This document shows, in pieces, positions 8,612-17,310 of a stretch of DNA of 64,000 bases (positions are counted from its first letter, which is position 1; each line of letters begins with the position of its first letter). The notes beneath the pieces are model-generated. The model was given only the letters and a program-made list of their open reading frames with translations. It was not told where the DNA came from and did no database searches. This stretch comes from Streptomyces sp. V4I2 (GTDB taxonomy: Bacteria > Actinomycetota > Actinomycetes > Streptomycetales > Streptomycetaceae), in the NCBI RefSeq assembly GCF_030817655.1, contig NZ_JAUSZM010000003.1:8308001-8372000 (forward strand), given 5' to 3'. Made by a program: the position numbers and the translations under genes.

Positions 8612-11600
8612 TCACATCTGCTCCGAGTCGCCGGAACTTCCTCGGCGGCACGGCGGCCCTGTTGCTGGTGGCGGGCGCGAGCGGACTGCTCGCACCCGGC
8701 ACCGCCCGGGCGGCCGGCCACCAGACCCGTCGCACACAGTTCACACATCCCGGCCTACTGCATACAGTCGACGACATATCGCGTATGAAGGCCGCCGTCG
8801 CCGCCAAGGAATCCCCGGTCTACGACGGCTACCTCGCCTTGGCCGCCCACGCCCGCTCGCAGGCGACGTACCCGATCCAGAACACCGGCCAGATCACCTC
8901 CTGGGGCCGCGGCCCCACCAACTTCCAGAACCAGGCCGTCGCCGACTCGGCCGCCGCCTACCAGAACGCCCTGATGTGGTGCGCCACCGGCAACCGCGCC
9001 CACGCCGACAAGGCCCGCGACCTCCTCAACGCCTGGTCGGCCTCGCTCACGATGGTCACCGGCGCCGACGGGCCGCTCGGCGCCGGACTCCAGGCGTTCA
9101 AGTTCGTCAACGCCGCCGAACTCCTCCGCCACACCGGCTACGACGGATGGGCGGACGAGGACATCACCCGCTGCGAGGAGTCCTTCCTCGGCGTCTGGTA
9201 TCCGGCCGTGTCCGGCTACATGCTCTACGCCAACGGCAACTGGGATCTGACGGCCCTTCAGTCCATCCTGGCCATCGGCGTGTTCTGCGAGGAGCCCACC
9301 CTCTTCGAGGACGCCCTGCGCTTCGCCGCCGCCGGCGCGGGCAACGGCAGCATCCCGCACCGCATCGTCACCGACGCCGGCCAGGGCCAGGAGAGCGGCC
9401 GCGACCAGGGCCACGAACAGCTCGCGGTCGGCCTGACCGGCGACCTCGCCCAGGTCGCCTGGAACCAGGGCGTCGACCTGTGGGGCCACGACGGCCACCG
9501 CATCCTCGCCAACTTCGAGTACGCCGCCCGCTACAACCTCGGCGGCGACGTCCCCTTCGTCCCGGACCTCGACCGCACCGGCAAGTACGTCAAGAAGACC
9601 GTCTCGGCGGTCGGCCGCGGCAACCTGCCCCCGGTCTACGAGATGGCCTACGCCCACTACGCCGGCGTCCGCGGCCTCGACACCCCGTACACCAAGGCGG
9701 CCGTCTTCCGCGGCACCGGCGGCGCCCGCTTCGTCGAGGGCAGCAACGACGACCTGCCCAGCTGGGGCACCTTCGCCTACGCCGGCACCAAGGCCCCCGC
9801 ACCCGCCGTGCCCACGGCACCGGCGGGCGTCACGGCCACCGGCGACGGTACGTCCGTCACCGTGAGCTGGCTGCCGTCCGCGTGGGCGAGCACGTACACC
9901 GTCCGCCGGGCCACCGGCCCCGAGGGCCCGTACGAGGAGATCGCCACCGGCGTCGACAAGCCGACCTGCACGGACGGCGCAGTGCGCGCGGGACGGACGT
10001 ACCACTACACCGTCACGGCTACCAACTCCCTTGGCAGCAGCGGGGATTCGAGTCCCGCCTCCGCGTCCGCGGGTCTCCCCGAACCCTGGGCGACCCGCGA
10101 CGTCGGGGCCGTGAAGATCCCCGGCGCCGCCGCCTTCGACGGCGAGCGGTTCGTCCTGGAGGCGTCCGGCACCGCCGACACCTACCGCTTCGTCCATCTG
10201 CCGCTGCGTGGCGACGGCACGGTGACCGCGCGGATCGTGTGGCCGCTCAGCTCGCAGTACTCCAAGATCGGCGTCACCGTCCGGGCCTCCCTGGACGCGG
10301 ACGCGGCGCACGCGGCCATGCTCATCCAGGGGCTGCCGCTGCACACCTGGAGCGGGGTGTTCTCGGTGCGGCCGTCCACCGGGGCCGAGGTCTCCGGCAC
10401 CGGCAGTACGCCCGTGCCGCCTTCTCAGCAACAGGCGATCACCACGGCCGCGGCCTTCCCGATCTCCAGCCTGGGCGCCCTGCCCGAGTCGGCGACCCCG
10501 CTGGAGGCGCCGTACGTGGAAGGCGCGGGCGACGGCTACCGGCTGCGCGCGCCCTACTGGGTGCGGGTGACCCGCAAGGGCCGGTGGTGCACCGGGGCGA
10601 TCTCGCCGGACGGCATACGGTGGACAGAAGTCGGTCGTACCGAGGTCGACGGTATGCCGAATATCGTATACGCCGGACTCGTCCTCAGCTCCTGCCTCGG
10701 CGTCGACGAGGAGTACGCCGAGACCGGCACCGGAGCCTTCGACAACGTGAGCGTCACCTCCGCGTCGGGCGAGGTGTGGTCGGTGCCCCGACCGGCCCGC
10801 GCGGCCGGCGACCTGCGGGCCACCGCGGGCGCCGATGCCGTCCGGCTGGCCTGGACCGACCCCGACCTCTCCGCCCGCTACAAGGTGCTCCGCGCCACCG
10901 ACGCCGACGGCCCGTATGTGACCGTCGCGACCGGCATCGGCGCGGTCGGATCCGGCACCCGCATCCGGTACGCGGACGCGACCGGGACGCCCGGGACGAC
11001 GTACCACTACGCCGTCGCGAAGACCAACACCGCCGGACGCGGCCCGCTGTCGGAGTCCGCCGCCGCGCAGATGCCGACACCCGCCGTACCCCGACCCACC
11101 TCCGCCACCGCCGCGTTCGCCAACAAGGGCGTCGCCTTCCGGCACCTGCTGCGTGGCTCGCACGAGCCCGTACGCTTCACCGCCGACGGCCTGCCCGACG
11201 GACTCCGCATCGACAAGCGCACCGGCCTCATCTCCGGAACCCCCACCGAGACCGGCGAGTTCACGATCACGACGACCGTCGGCAACGCGGCCGGAGACGG
11301 CACCGGCATCCTCGCCCTCACCGTCGGCACACCCCCGCCCGCCCCCTGGACCTACGGCGACCTCGGCGACGTGGTCCTCGACGACCGCGCCTTCGGGACG
11401 CTCGGCGTGGTCGCGATCCGTACGCCCGGCAGCACCTCGCACGCGGACGGGACCTTCGTGGTGCGGGGCGCCGGAACCGACCTCACCGTCAACAACCAGG
11501 GAATGACAGGGCAGTTCGTACGGCGGCCCGTCACCGGCGACTGTGAGGTCACCGCCCGGCTGGTCTCCCGTACCGGGGCCACCGCCGACCGGGTGGGCCT

Positions 11601-11943
11601 GCTGATGGCCAAGTCGCTGTCGCCGTTCGACCAGGCGGCCGGGGCGATCGTCACCGGCGGGACCACGGCACAGCTCATGCTGCGCACGACCGTGGCCGGA
11701 CGCTCGACCTTCACGGGCAACGGCACGGTCGCCCTCCCCTCCCACCTGCGGCTGAAGCGGACCGGGACCGCCTTCACCGCCTACGTCTCCACCGACGACG
11801 GCGCCACCTGGACCGCCCTCGCCTCCGGCGAGGTCCCCGGCTTCGGCGACGCCCCCTACTACGTGGGCCTCGTGGTCTGCTCCCGCGACCCCCTGGCCCT
11901 CGGCACCGCGCAGTTCGAAGGGGTGAGCATCACGCCCCTCTAG
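8608..11943 (+). CDS. Large multidomain secreted polysaccharide lyase (alginate-lyase family)
   Basis: An 1111-residue exported enzyme starting at the ATG of an ATGA overlap. After a Tat-type signal (SRRNFLGGTAALLLVAG), residues about 45-390 form the alpha/alpha-toroid of the alginate-lyase family, with NGNWDLTAL, the QESGRDQGHEQLAVG segment and YAARYNLGGDVPF. A fibronectin-III domain (about 400-490), a jellyroll/DUF1349-like module, a second Fn3 (about 730-830), a putative Ig-like PIG domain (TGLISGTPTETGEFTITT) and a last DUF1349-like module follow. The lyase part is clearly paralogous to the next gene. Family members beta-eliminate uronic-acid polysaccharides; the true substrate here (pectin, glucuronan, alginate) is not decided by sequence. 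Confidence 0.88.
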   Translation: MITSAPSRRNFLGGTAALLLVAGASGLLAPGTARAAGHQTRRTQFTHPGLLHTVDDISRMKAAVAAKESPVYDGYLALAAHARSQATYPIQNTGQITSWGRGPTNFQNQAVADSAAAYQNALMWCATGNRAHADKARDLLNAWSASLTMVTGADGPLGAGLQAFKFVNAAELLRHTGYDGWADEDITRCEESFLGVWYPAVSGYMLYANGNWDLTALQSILAIGVFCEEPTLFEDALRFAAAGAGNGSIPHRIVTDAGQGQESGRDQGHEQLAVGLTGDLAQVAWNQGVDLWGHDGHRILANFEYAARYNLGGDVPFVPDLDRTGKYVKKTVSAVGRGNLPPVYEMAYAHYAGVRGLDTPYTKAAVFRGTGGARFVEGSNDDLPSWGTFAYAGTKAPAPAVPTAPAGVTATGDGTSVTVSWLPSAWASTYTVRRATGPEGPYEEIATGVDKPTCTDGAVRAGRTYHYTVTATNSLGSSGDSSPASASAGLPEPWATRDVGAVKIPGAAAFDGERFVLEASGTADTYRFVHLPLRGDGTVTARIVWPLSSQYSKIGVTVRASLDADAAHAAMLIQGLPLHTWSGVFSVRPSTGAEVSGTGSTPVPPSQQQAITTAAAFPISSLGALPESATPLEAPYVEGAGDGYRLRAPYWVRVTRKGRWCTGAISPDGIRWTEVGRTEVDGMPNIVYAGLVLSSCLGVDEEYAETGTGAFDNVSVTSASGEVWSVPRPARAAGDLRATAGADAVRLAWTDPDLSARYKVLRATDADGPYVTVATGIGAVGSGTRIRYADATGTPGTTYHYAVAKTNTAGRGPLSESAAAQMPTPAVPRPTSATAAFANKGVAFRHLLRGSHEPVRFTADGLPDGLRIDKRTGLISGTPTETGEFTITTTVGNAAGDGTGILALTVGTPPPAPWTYGDLGDVVLDDRAFGTLGVVAIRTPGSTSHADGTFVVRGAGTDLTVNNQGMTGQFVRRPVTGDCEVTARLVSRTGATADRVGLLMAKSLSPFDQAAGAIVTGGTTAQLMLRTTVAGRSTFTGNGTVALPSHLRLKRTGTAFTAYVSTDDGATWTALASGEVPGFGDAPYYVGLVVCSRDPLALGTAQFEGVSITPL

Positions 11944-11972
11944 ATCTCCCCACAGATCGGAGATGCACAGCA

Positions 11973-13229
11973 ATGAGCCGCACGAGCCGCACATCCCCCC
12001 ACGGGCACCTCCAGGAAACCGAGTTGAGCCGCCGCGGTCTGTTCCGGACCGCCGGCGGTCTCACCGCCGCACTCGCGCTGGGCTCCACGTTCGCCGCCAC
12101 CACGGCGGACGCGGCGCCCGCCGCGTTCACCCACCCCGGCATGCTGCACAACGCCGGCGACATCAACCGGGCCAAGGTCAGGGTCGCCGCGGGCGACGAC
12201 CCCTGGCTGTCCGGCTGGAACAGGCTGACCGCCAACTCCCACTCGCAGTCGACCTGGACCCCCAGGGCCACGGCGACGATCATCCGCGGAGGCACCGGCG
12301 AGAACTACGGCCTCCTCTTCAACGACATCGCCGCCGCCTACCAGAACGCGCTGCGCTGGCGCGTCGGCGGCACGGAGGCGAACGCGCAGTGCGCCGCCAG
12401 GATCCTCAACGCGTGGTCGTCCACACTGACGACGGTCACCGGCAACGCCGACCGGTTCCTCGCCGCCGGTCTCTACGGCTGGCAGTTCGCCAACGCGGCG
12501 GAACTCATGCGTGACTACCCCGCGTTCGACCTCGCCCGCTTCCAGCAGATGATGGTCAAGGTCTTCTACCCGCTCAACAACCAGTTCCTGACCGGCCACA
12601 ACGACGCCTGCATCACCAACTACTGGGCCAACTGGGACCTGTGCAACATGGCCTCCGTCCTGGCCATCGGGATCCTCAACAACGACGGCGCCAAGTTCGA
12701 CCAGGCCGTCACGTACTTCAAGTCCGGCGCGGGCAACGGCTCCATCGCCCACGCCGTGCCGTACCTGTATACCGACGCGGACGGCTACGCGCTGGGCCAG
12801 TGGCAGGAGTCCGGCCGCGACCAGGGGCACACGGTCATGGGCATGGGCCAGATGGGCGCCATCTGCGAGATGGCCTGGAACCAGGGCGAGGACCTCTACT
12901 CGTACGACGGCCGCCGCTTCATGAAGGGCGCCCAGTACGTCGCCAAGTACAACCTGGGCATGGACGTGCCCTTCACCACCTACACCTGGGGCACCGGGCA
13001 GAGCTGCGCCCAGCAGTCGCAGACGGTGATCTCCTCGGCCTCCCGCGGCCAGGTGCGCCCGGTGTGGGCCATGCTCCACTACCACTACAACCGGCGCGTC
13101 TCCCTGGACGACAAGTACATCTCCCAGATGTGCTTCTCGGTCGCCCCCGAGGGCGGGGGAGGTGACTACGGCTCCACCAGCGGCGGCTACGACCAGCTCG
13201 GCTTCGGCACGCTGATGTACGCCAAATAG
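11973..13229 (+). CDS. Secreted alginate-lyase-family polysaccharide lyase
   Basis: A 418-residue exported lyase with a single catalytic domain. It has a Tat-type signal (LSRRGLFRTAGGLTAALALG) and shares with the N-terminal domain of the preceding gene FTHPGMLHNAGDI, NYWANWDL, WQESGRDQGHT and AKYNLGMDVPF, so the pair arose by duplication. The conserved Gln-Glu-x-Gly-Arg-Asp-x-Gly-His block probably contributes active-site residues. The ATG at 11973 follows GGAG 10 bases upstream; the gap to the previous stop is 29 bp. Endo- and exo-acting division of labour between the two lyases is plausible but inferred. Confidence 0.88.
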   Translation: MSRTSRTSPHGHLQETELSRRGLFRTAGGLTAALALGSTFAATTADAAPAAFTHPGMLHNAGDINRAKVRVAAGDDPWLSGWNRLTANSHSQSTWTPRATATIIRGGTGENYGLLFNDIAAAYQNALRWRVGGTEANAQCAARILNAWSSTLTTVTGNADRFLAAGLYGWQFANAAELMRDYPAFDLARFQQMMVKVFYPLNNQFLTGHNDACITNYWANWDLCNMASVLAIGILNNDGAKFDQAVTYFKSGAGNGSIAHAVPYLYTDADGYALGQWQESGRDQGHTVMGMGQMGAICEMAWNQGEDLYSYDGRRFMKGAQYVAKYNLGMDVPFTTYTWGTGQSCAQQSQTVISSASRGQVRPVWAMLHYHYNRRVSLDDKYISQMCFSVAPEGGGGDYGSTSGGYDQLGFGTLMYAK

Positions 13230-13241
13230 CCGCAAAGCCGG

Positions 13242-13300
13242 GCTCGTGCACCGGAATACCGGGCCACCATGTGGTGCTCTGATGTTCATGGTGCACGAGC
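13242..13300. repeat. Inverted repeat before the carboxylesterase gene
   Basis: Arms GCTCGTGCACC (13242-13252) and GGTGCACGAGC (13290-13300) are perfectly complementary with 37 bp between them; a smaller CACCA/TGGTG pairing sits inside. It lies in the 108-bp gap between the lyase and esterase genes and could be an mRNA processing or attenuation structure, or a pair of regulator sites. Confidence 0.4.
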
Positions 13301-13337
13301 GCGGTGCACGGACGCGGTGCGGGAGGCCGGTGGGCGC

Positions 13338-15005
13338 ATGACGGCAGCGGACCAGGTGGACGAGGCGGACCGGACAAGCCGGGACCCCGTGGTCAGGACC
13401 CCGTACGGGGCCGTACGGGGCCGGTACGAGCACGGCGTCGCGGTGTTCCGGGGCATCCCCTACGCGGCCCCGCCCTTCGGACCGCGCCGGTTCGGGCCGC
13501 CCGTGCCGCCCGAGCCGTGGGACGGCGTGCGCGACGCGGGCGCCTTCGGGCCGACGGCGCCGAAACCGCCGTACTCCGAAGCCTTCGCGCAGTACCTGTC
13601 CGACCCGGCCGTGCCCGGCGACGACTGCCTCAATCTGAACGTCTGGACGCCGGAGCCGGGCCCTGGTGCCCGGCTCCCGGTCATCGTGTGGCTGCACGGC
13701 GGGGCCCTCACCCGGGGCTCGTCGGCCGTGCCCGTGTACGACGGGCGCACCTTCGCCCGCGACGGCGTCGTCTTCGTCTCGGTCAACTACCGGCTCGGCG
13801 TCGAGGGATACGGCCTGTTCCCGGACGTCCCCGCCAACGCCGGCCTGCGCGACCAGCTCGCCGCACTCCAATGGGTGCGTGAGTCGATCGCGGCCTTCGG
13901 CGGCGACCCCGACCGGGTCACCCTGGCCGGCCAGTCCGCCGGGGCGATCAGCACCGGCGCCCTGCTGGCCGCCCCGCAGGCCCAGGGCCTGTTCCGGCGC
14001 GCGGTCCTGCAGAGCGGGCCGCCCGAGGCGAGCGACCGCGACAAGGTACGGCGGATGGTGCGCCGGATGGCGACCCGGCTGAAGATCCCCGCCACCGCGG
14101 CCGCCTTCGCCGAGGTCGACCGTGAGCTGCTGCTGCGCACCCAGGCCGAGGTGGGCAGACTCAGCAGCCCGGTGCTCGGCGGCCCCGCCTTCGGGATCGT
14201 CGTCGACGGCGAGCTCGTGCCCCGGGACCCGCTGGAGGCACTCGTCGAGGGCGACGTGGCGGCGGGCGTCGACCTGATGATGGGCTGGACCAGCGACGAG
14301 TACCGGCTGTGGCTGGTGCCCGGCGGACTCGTGGAGCGCGTCGACCGGCTCGGCGCGGTCGCCCTGGCCGGCGCGATGGCCCGCTGCCACTGCGGCCACG
14401 AGGTGCCCCGCGGCTACCGCGCCCTGCACCCCGAGGCCGGCACCGCCGAGATCGTCGGCCAGATGGTCACCGACCACCTGCTCCGCCTCCCCCTGCACCG
14501 CCTCGCCGAGGCCCGCCCCGGCTCGGCGTACGTCTACGAGTTCGCCTGGCCGTCCAACCTCCCCGGCCTCGGCGCCTGCCACGCCCTCGAACTCGGCTTC
14601 GTCTTCGACACCGGCGAGGTCCCCGACTCCGCCAAGCTCGCCGGCTGGGGCACTCCGCGGGAACTGGCCGACGCGATGCACGGGGCGTGGGTGCGGTTCG
14701 CGACCGAGGGCGATCCGGGCTGGCAGGGCTGGGACGCCTCGCACCCGGTGCGGATCTTCGGCGACGGGGAGCCGCGCACGGCGTACGGACCGCGCGACCG
14801 GGAGTTCGCCGTGTGGACGGCGGACGCGACCGCGCGGGCCGGGGCGAGCGAGCGGGCCGGGGTGGCCGCGCAGGCACTCGACGACTCAGTCGAGGACGGC
14901 TTCCCCGTGCGGATGGCGGCGGCGCGCAACACGGTCGCGCGGAGTGCGGAACTGCGGTCGGTGGTACGGCGGTTGCGGCTGCCGGGGTCGGTGCGCCGCC
15001 CCTGA
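13338..15005 (+). CDS. Type-B carboxylesterase
   Basis: A 555-residue alpha/beta-hydrolase of the cholinesterase/carboxylesterase family. It shows the family signatures EDCLNLNVW-like DDCLNLNVWTP, oxyanion-hole HGGALTRGS, nucleophile elbow LAGQSAGAIS, the acidic residue in GWTSDEYRLW, and the His in GACHALELGFVF. No signal peptide is seen, so it probably acts in the cytoplasm. I chose the ATG at 13338 (GGAGG at 13322-13326), where the family N-terminus begins. As the last gene of the polysaccharide operon it may remove acetyl, methyl or aromatic esters from imported oligosaccharides; this role is inferred from context. Confidence 0.9.
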   Translation: MTAADQVDEADRTSRDPVVRTPYGAVRGRYEHGVAVFRGIPYAAPPFGPRRFGPPVPPEPWDGVRDAGAFGPTAPKPPYSEAFAQYLSDPAVPGDDCLNLNVWTPEPGPGARLPVIVWLHGGALTRGSSAVPVYDGRTFARDGVVFVSVNYRLGVEGYGLFPDVPANAGLRDQLAALQWVRESIAAFGGDPDRVTLAGQSAGAISTGALLAAPQAQGLFRRAVLQSGPPEASDRDKVRRMVRRMATRLKIPATAAAFAEVDRELLLRTQAEVGRLSSPVLGGPAFGIVVDGELVPRDPLEALVEGDVAAGVDLMMGWTSDEYRLWLVPGGLVERVDRLGAVALAGAMARCHCGHEVPRGYRALHPEAGTAEIVGQMVTDHLLRLPLHRLAEARPGSAYVYEFAWPSNLPGLGACHALELGFVFDTGEVPDSAKLAGWGTPRELADAMHGAWVRFATEGDPGWQGWDASHPVRIFGDGEPRTAYGPRDREFAVWTADATARAGASERAGVAAQALDDSVEDGFPVRMAAARNTVARSAELRSVVRRLRLPGSVRRP

Positions 15006-15069
15006 CGAGCGGGCTCCGGGCCCGGGCGGCCGGCCCCCGGACCGGCGGCCGTCGCTTCGGGCATCGGGC

Positions 15070-16125
15070 TCAGGAACCGGTTGCCGCCACCGAGTCCCGC
15101 ACCACCACATGGGTGCCCAGGAGCAGATGCTCGTCCGGGGCTTCGGCGGTGCGGCCCAGTGCCGTGCGCACGGCGAGACGGCCCAGTTCCTCGTAGGGGA
15201 CGTGGACCGTCGTCAGCGCGGGGTGCAGGTCGCGGGCGAAGGGGATGTCGTCGTAGCCGGCCAGCGAAACATCGCGCGGTACCTCCAGGCCCGCCTCGTG
15301 CAGCGCGGTCAGCGCGCCGGCGGCGACCATGTCGGTGGCGGCGACCACGGCCGTGAAGTCCAGCCCGTCCTTCAGCGCCCCGCGCATCAGACGGTGGCCG
15401 GAGTCGCGGGTGAAGTCGCCGTGCAGCAGCAGCTCCGGCTCCGGTTCCAGGCCGCGGGCGCGATGGGCGGCCAGATAGCCGCGCTCCCGGCCCTGCGCGG
15501 TGGTGTGGTCCGCCTTGCCGCCGAGGAAGAGCACCCGCCGGTGGCCCTGGGCCAGGACGTGGGCGACGAGGGCGTAGGCGCCGCCCTCGTTGTCGTACTC
15601 GATGACGGTCACCGGTGCCCCGGGACCCAGCGTCGGACGGCCGCACAGCACCAGCCTGGAGCCCGCCGACGCCAGCGAGTCGGCCATCCGGCGGGTGCGC
15701 TCGCGGTACTCGGCGGTGTCGGCGGCGCCGCCCACCAGGATCACGGCGGCGGCCCGCTGGGCGCGCATCATCTCGACGAACTCCAGCTCGTGCCGGACGT
15801 CGCCCTCCGTGCTGCACACCAGGCACAGGTGCCCGAGCCGGGTCGCCTCGCGCTCCACGCCGTGCGCCATCAGCGCGAACGACGGTCCGGTGATGTCCTC
15901 GAGGACGAACGCCAGCGTGGGCGTGCCGACACCCGCCACCGCCTTGGCGCGCGCGTCGGCGACATAGTCCAGTTCACGGACCGCCCGCATCACCCGCGTC
16001 CGCGTCGCCGAACTCACCGGATAGACCCCGCCGAGCACCCGCGACACGGTCGACGCGGACACCCCCGCCCGGGAGGCCACGTCCCGGATCGTGCTCCGCC
16101 CCGCGTCCTCGCTCTTCCTCGTCAT
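15070..16125 (-). CDS. LacI-family transcriptional regulator 2
   Basis: A 351-residue repressor paralogous to the one at 689-1777. The HTH is STIRDVASRAGVSASTVSRVL (split at residues about 10-30) and the effector domain ends in AGYDDIPFARDLHPALTTV, VPYEELGRLAVRTAL and LGTHVVVRDS. The ATG at 16125 gives the standard LacI N-terminus. The gene converges on the carboxylesterase. A strong operator candidate lies 63 bp upstream (16188-16201), suggesting autoregulation and, with matching half-sites at 1890-1916 and 3245-3257, control of the polysaccharide operon. Effector unknown. Confidence 0.94.
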   Translation of the reverse strand: MTRKSEDAGRSTIRDVASRAGVSASTVSRVLGGVYPVSSATRTRVMRAVRELDYVADARAKAVAGVGTPTLAFVLEDITGPSFALMAHGVEREATRLGHLCLVCSTEGDVRHELEFVEMMRAQRAAAVILVGGAADTAEYRERTRRMADSLASAGSRLVLCGRPTLGPGAPVTVIEYDNEGGAYALVAHVLAQGHRRVLFLGGKADHTTAQGRERGYLAAHRARGLEPEPELLLHGDFTRDSGHRLMRGALKDGLDFTAVVAATDMVAAGALTALHEAGLEVPRDVSLAGYDDIPFARDLHPALTTVHVPYEELGRLAVRTALGRTAEAPDEHLLLGTHVVVRDSVAATGS

Positions 16126-16182
16126 ACCTGCCTCGTCCCTCTCCCGGGCTGTCCCGCCCACCCCTCGGGAACTGCGGCAACA

Positions 16183-16202
16183 TGGATGGAAACCGGTTCC
16201 CG
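16183..16202. promoter_or_regulatory. LacI operator candidate upstream of LacI regulator 2
   Basis: TGGATGGAAACCGGTTCCC has the perfect 8-bp core AACCGGTT with flanking GG/CC, so 12 of 14 positions of GGAAACCGGTTCCC are palindromic. The leading TGGATGGAAAC also occurs upstream of the hydroxyacid dehydrogenase (3241-3251), and GATGGAAACC upstream of its pseudogene paralog (reverse of 54281-54290). Confidence 0.65.
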
Positions 16203-16265
16203 AAACGGAGGCTAGCAGTGGCGGGGGGCGGGGACGAGAGGTGGAGCCGGGCCTTGTGGAGCGGC

Positions 16266-17189
16266 TCAGGACTTCGCCAGCGTCGCCGCAAGGGACGTGA
16301 TCGCCTCCGGGCCCACCCGGCAGCATCCGCCGATCAGCCGGGCCCCGGACTCCCGCCAGCCCTGCACCTCCTCGGGCGCGAACGAGGAGCGGCCGTTCCA
16401 GGCGCGGGCCTCGGCGTCCCAGGCCTCGCCGCTGTTGGGGTAGACGACGACCGGCTTGCCCGTGACCCGGGCGGCGGTCTCCACCGCGGCGTCGACGTCC
16501 TCGGGGGCGCAGCAGTTCACTCCGACGGCGACGACCTCGTCCGCGTCGGCGGCCAGGGCGAAGGCCTCCTCGAGGGGCTGGCCGGCGCGGGTGCGGTCGC
16601 CGGCGACGCTGTACGACAACCACGCCGGTACGCCGAGCCCGCGCACCGCGCGCAGCAGGGCCTCCGCCTCGTCGGCGTCCGGGACCGTCTCCAGGGCGAG
16701 GACGTCCGGACCGGCGGCGGCCAGCACTTCCAGGCGGGGCCGATGGAAGGCCTCCAGCTCGGCCACGGTCAGGCCGTACCGGCCCCGGTACTCGGAGCCG
16801 TCGGCGAGCATCGCGCCGTACGGGCCGACGGAAGCCGCCACCCACAGCGGCCGGGTGACGCCCTTCGCGCGAGCCTGCGTCGCCGCGTCGCGGGCCAACC
16901 CGACGCTCAGGCCGAGCAGTTCGGCCGCCCGCTCCCGCTCGATCCCGCGCTTGGCGAAGCCTTCGAAGGTCGCCTGGTAGCTGGCGGTGATCGCCACGTC
17001 CGCGCCCGCCAGGAAGTAGGCGAGGTGCGCCTCGGTGATCGCCTCGGGCTGCTCCGCGAGCAGCCGCGCCGACCACAGCTCGTCGCTCAGGTCGTGCCCG
17101 GCGGACTCGAGCTGGTTGGACATACCGCCGTCGAGGACGACGGTCCTCCCGGTGGTGAGGGCGGCGGCGAGCGTGAGATGGCTGGTCAT
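16266..17189 (-). CDS. mmuM: Homocysteine S-methyltransferase
   Basis: A 307-residue cytosolic enzyme of the Zn-dependent homocysteine methyltransferase family, making methionine from homocysteine with S-methylmethionine (or SAM) as donor. It has the N-terminal LDGGMSNQLE, and the three zinc cysteines in VGVNCCAPED and IGGCCRVGPE. Length matches the short MmuM type rather than the cobalamin-dependent MetH. The ATG at 17189 lacks a strong ribosome site, but the family start fits. It is transcribed divergently from an APC permease, as in the S-methylmethionine salvage pairs mmuP-mmuM, though here divergent instead of co-operonic. Confidence 0.92.
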   Translation of the reverse strand: MTSHLTLAAALTTGRTVVLDGGMSNQLESAGHDLSDELWSARLLAEQPEAITEAHLAYFLAGADVAITASYQATFEGFAKRGIERERAAELLGLSVGLARDAATQARAKGVTRPLWVAASVGPYGAMLADGSEYRGRYGLTVAELEAFHRPRLEVLAAAGPDVLALETVPDADEAEALLRAVRGLGVPAWLSYSVAGDRTRAGQPLEEAFALAADADEVVAVGVNCCAPEDVDAAVETAARVTGKPVVVYPNSGEAWDAEARAWNGRSSFAPEEVQGWRESGARLIGGCCRVGPEAITSLAATLAKS

Positions 17190-17310
17190 ACGACGACGGT
17201 AGTCGAGTCGCAGCGGGTGCACCGCCCGGAGTGTGTCCAGAACGTGAACAGATTGCCCACGATGTGGAACGGCGGATACGATCACGCTTCCCCGCCTCCC
17301 CGGAAGTGAC

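Noticed and set aside
8755..11994. Minus-strand open frame of 1079 codons
   Set aside because: It lies opposite the multidomain lyase, which has signal peptide and recognisable domains; the antisense product has no family features.
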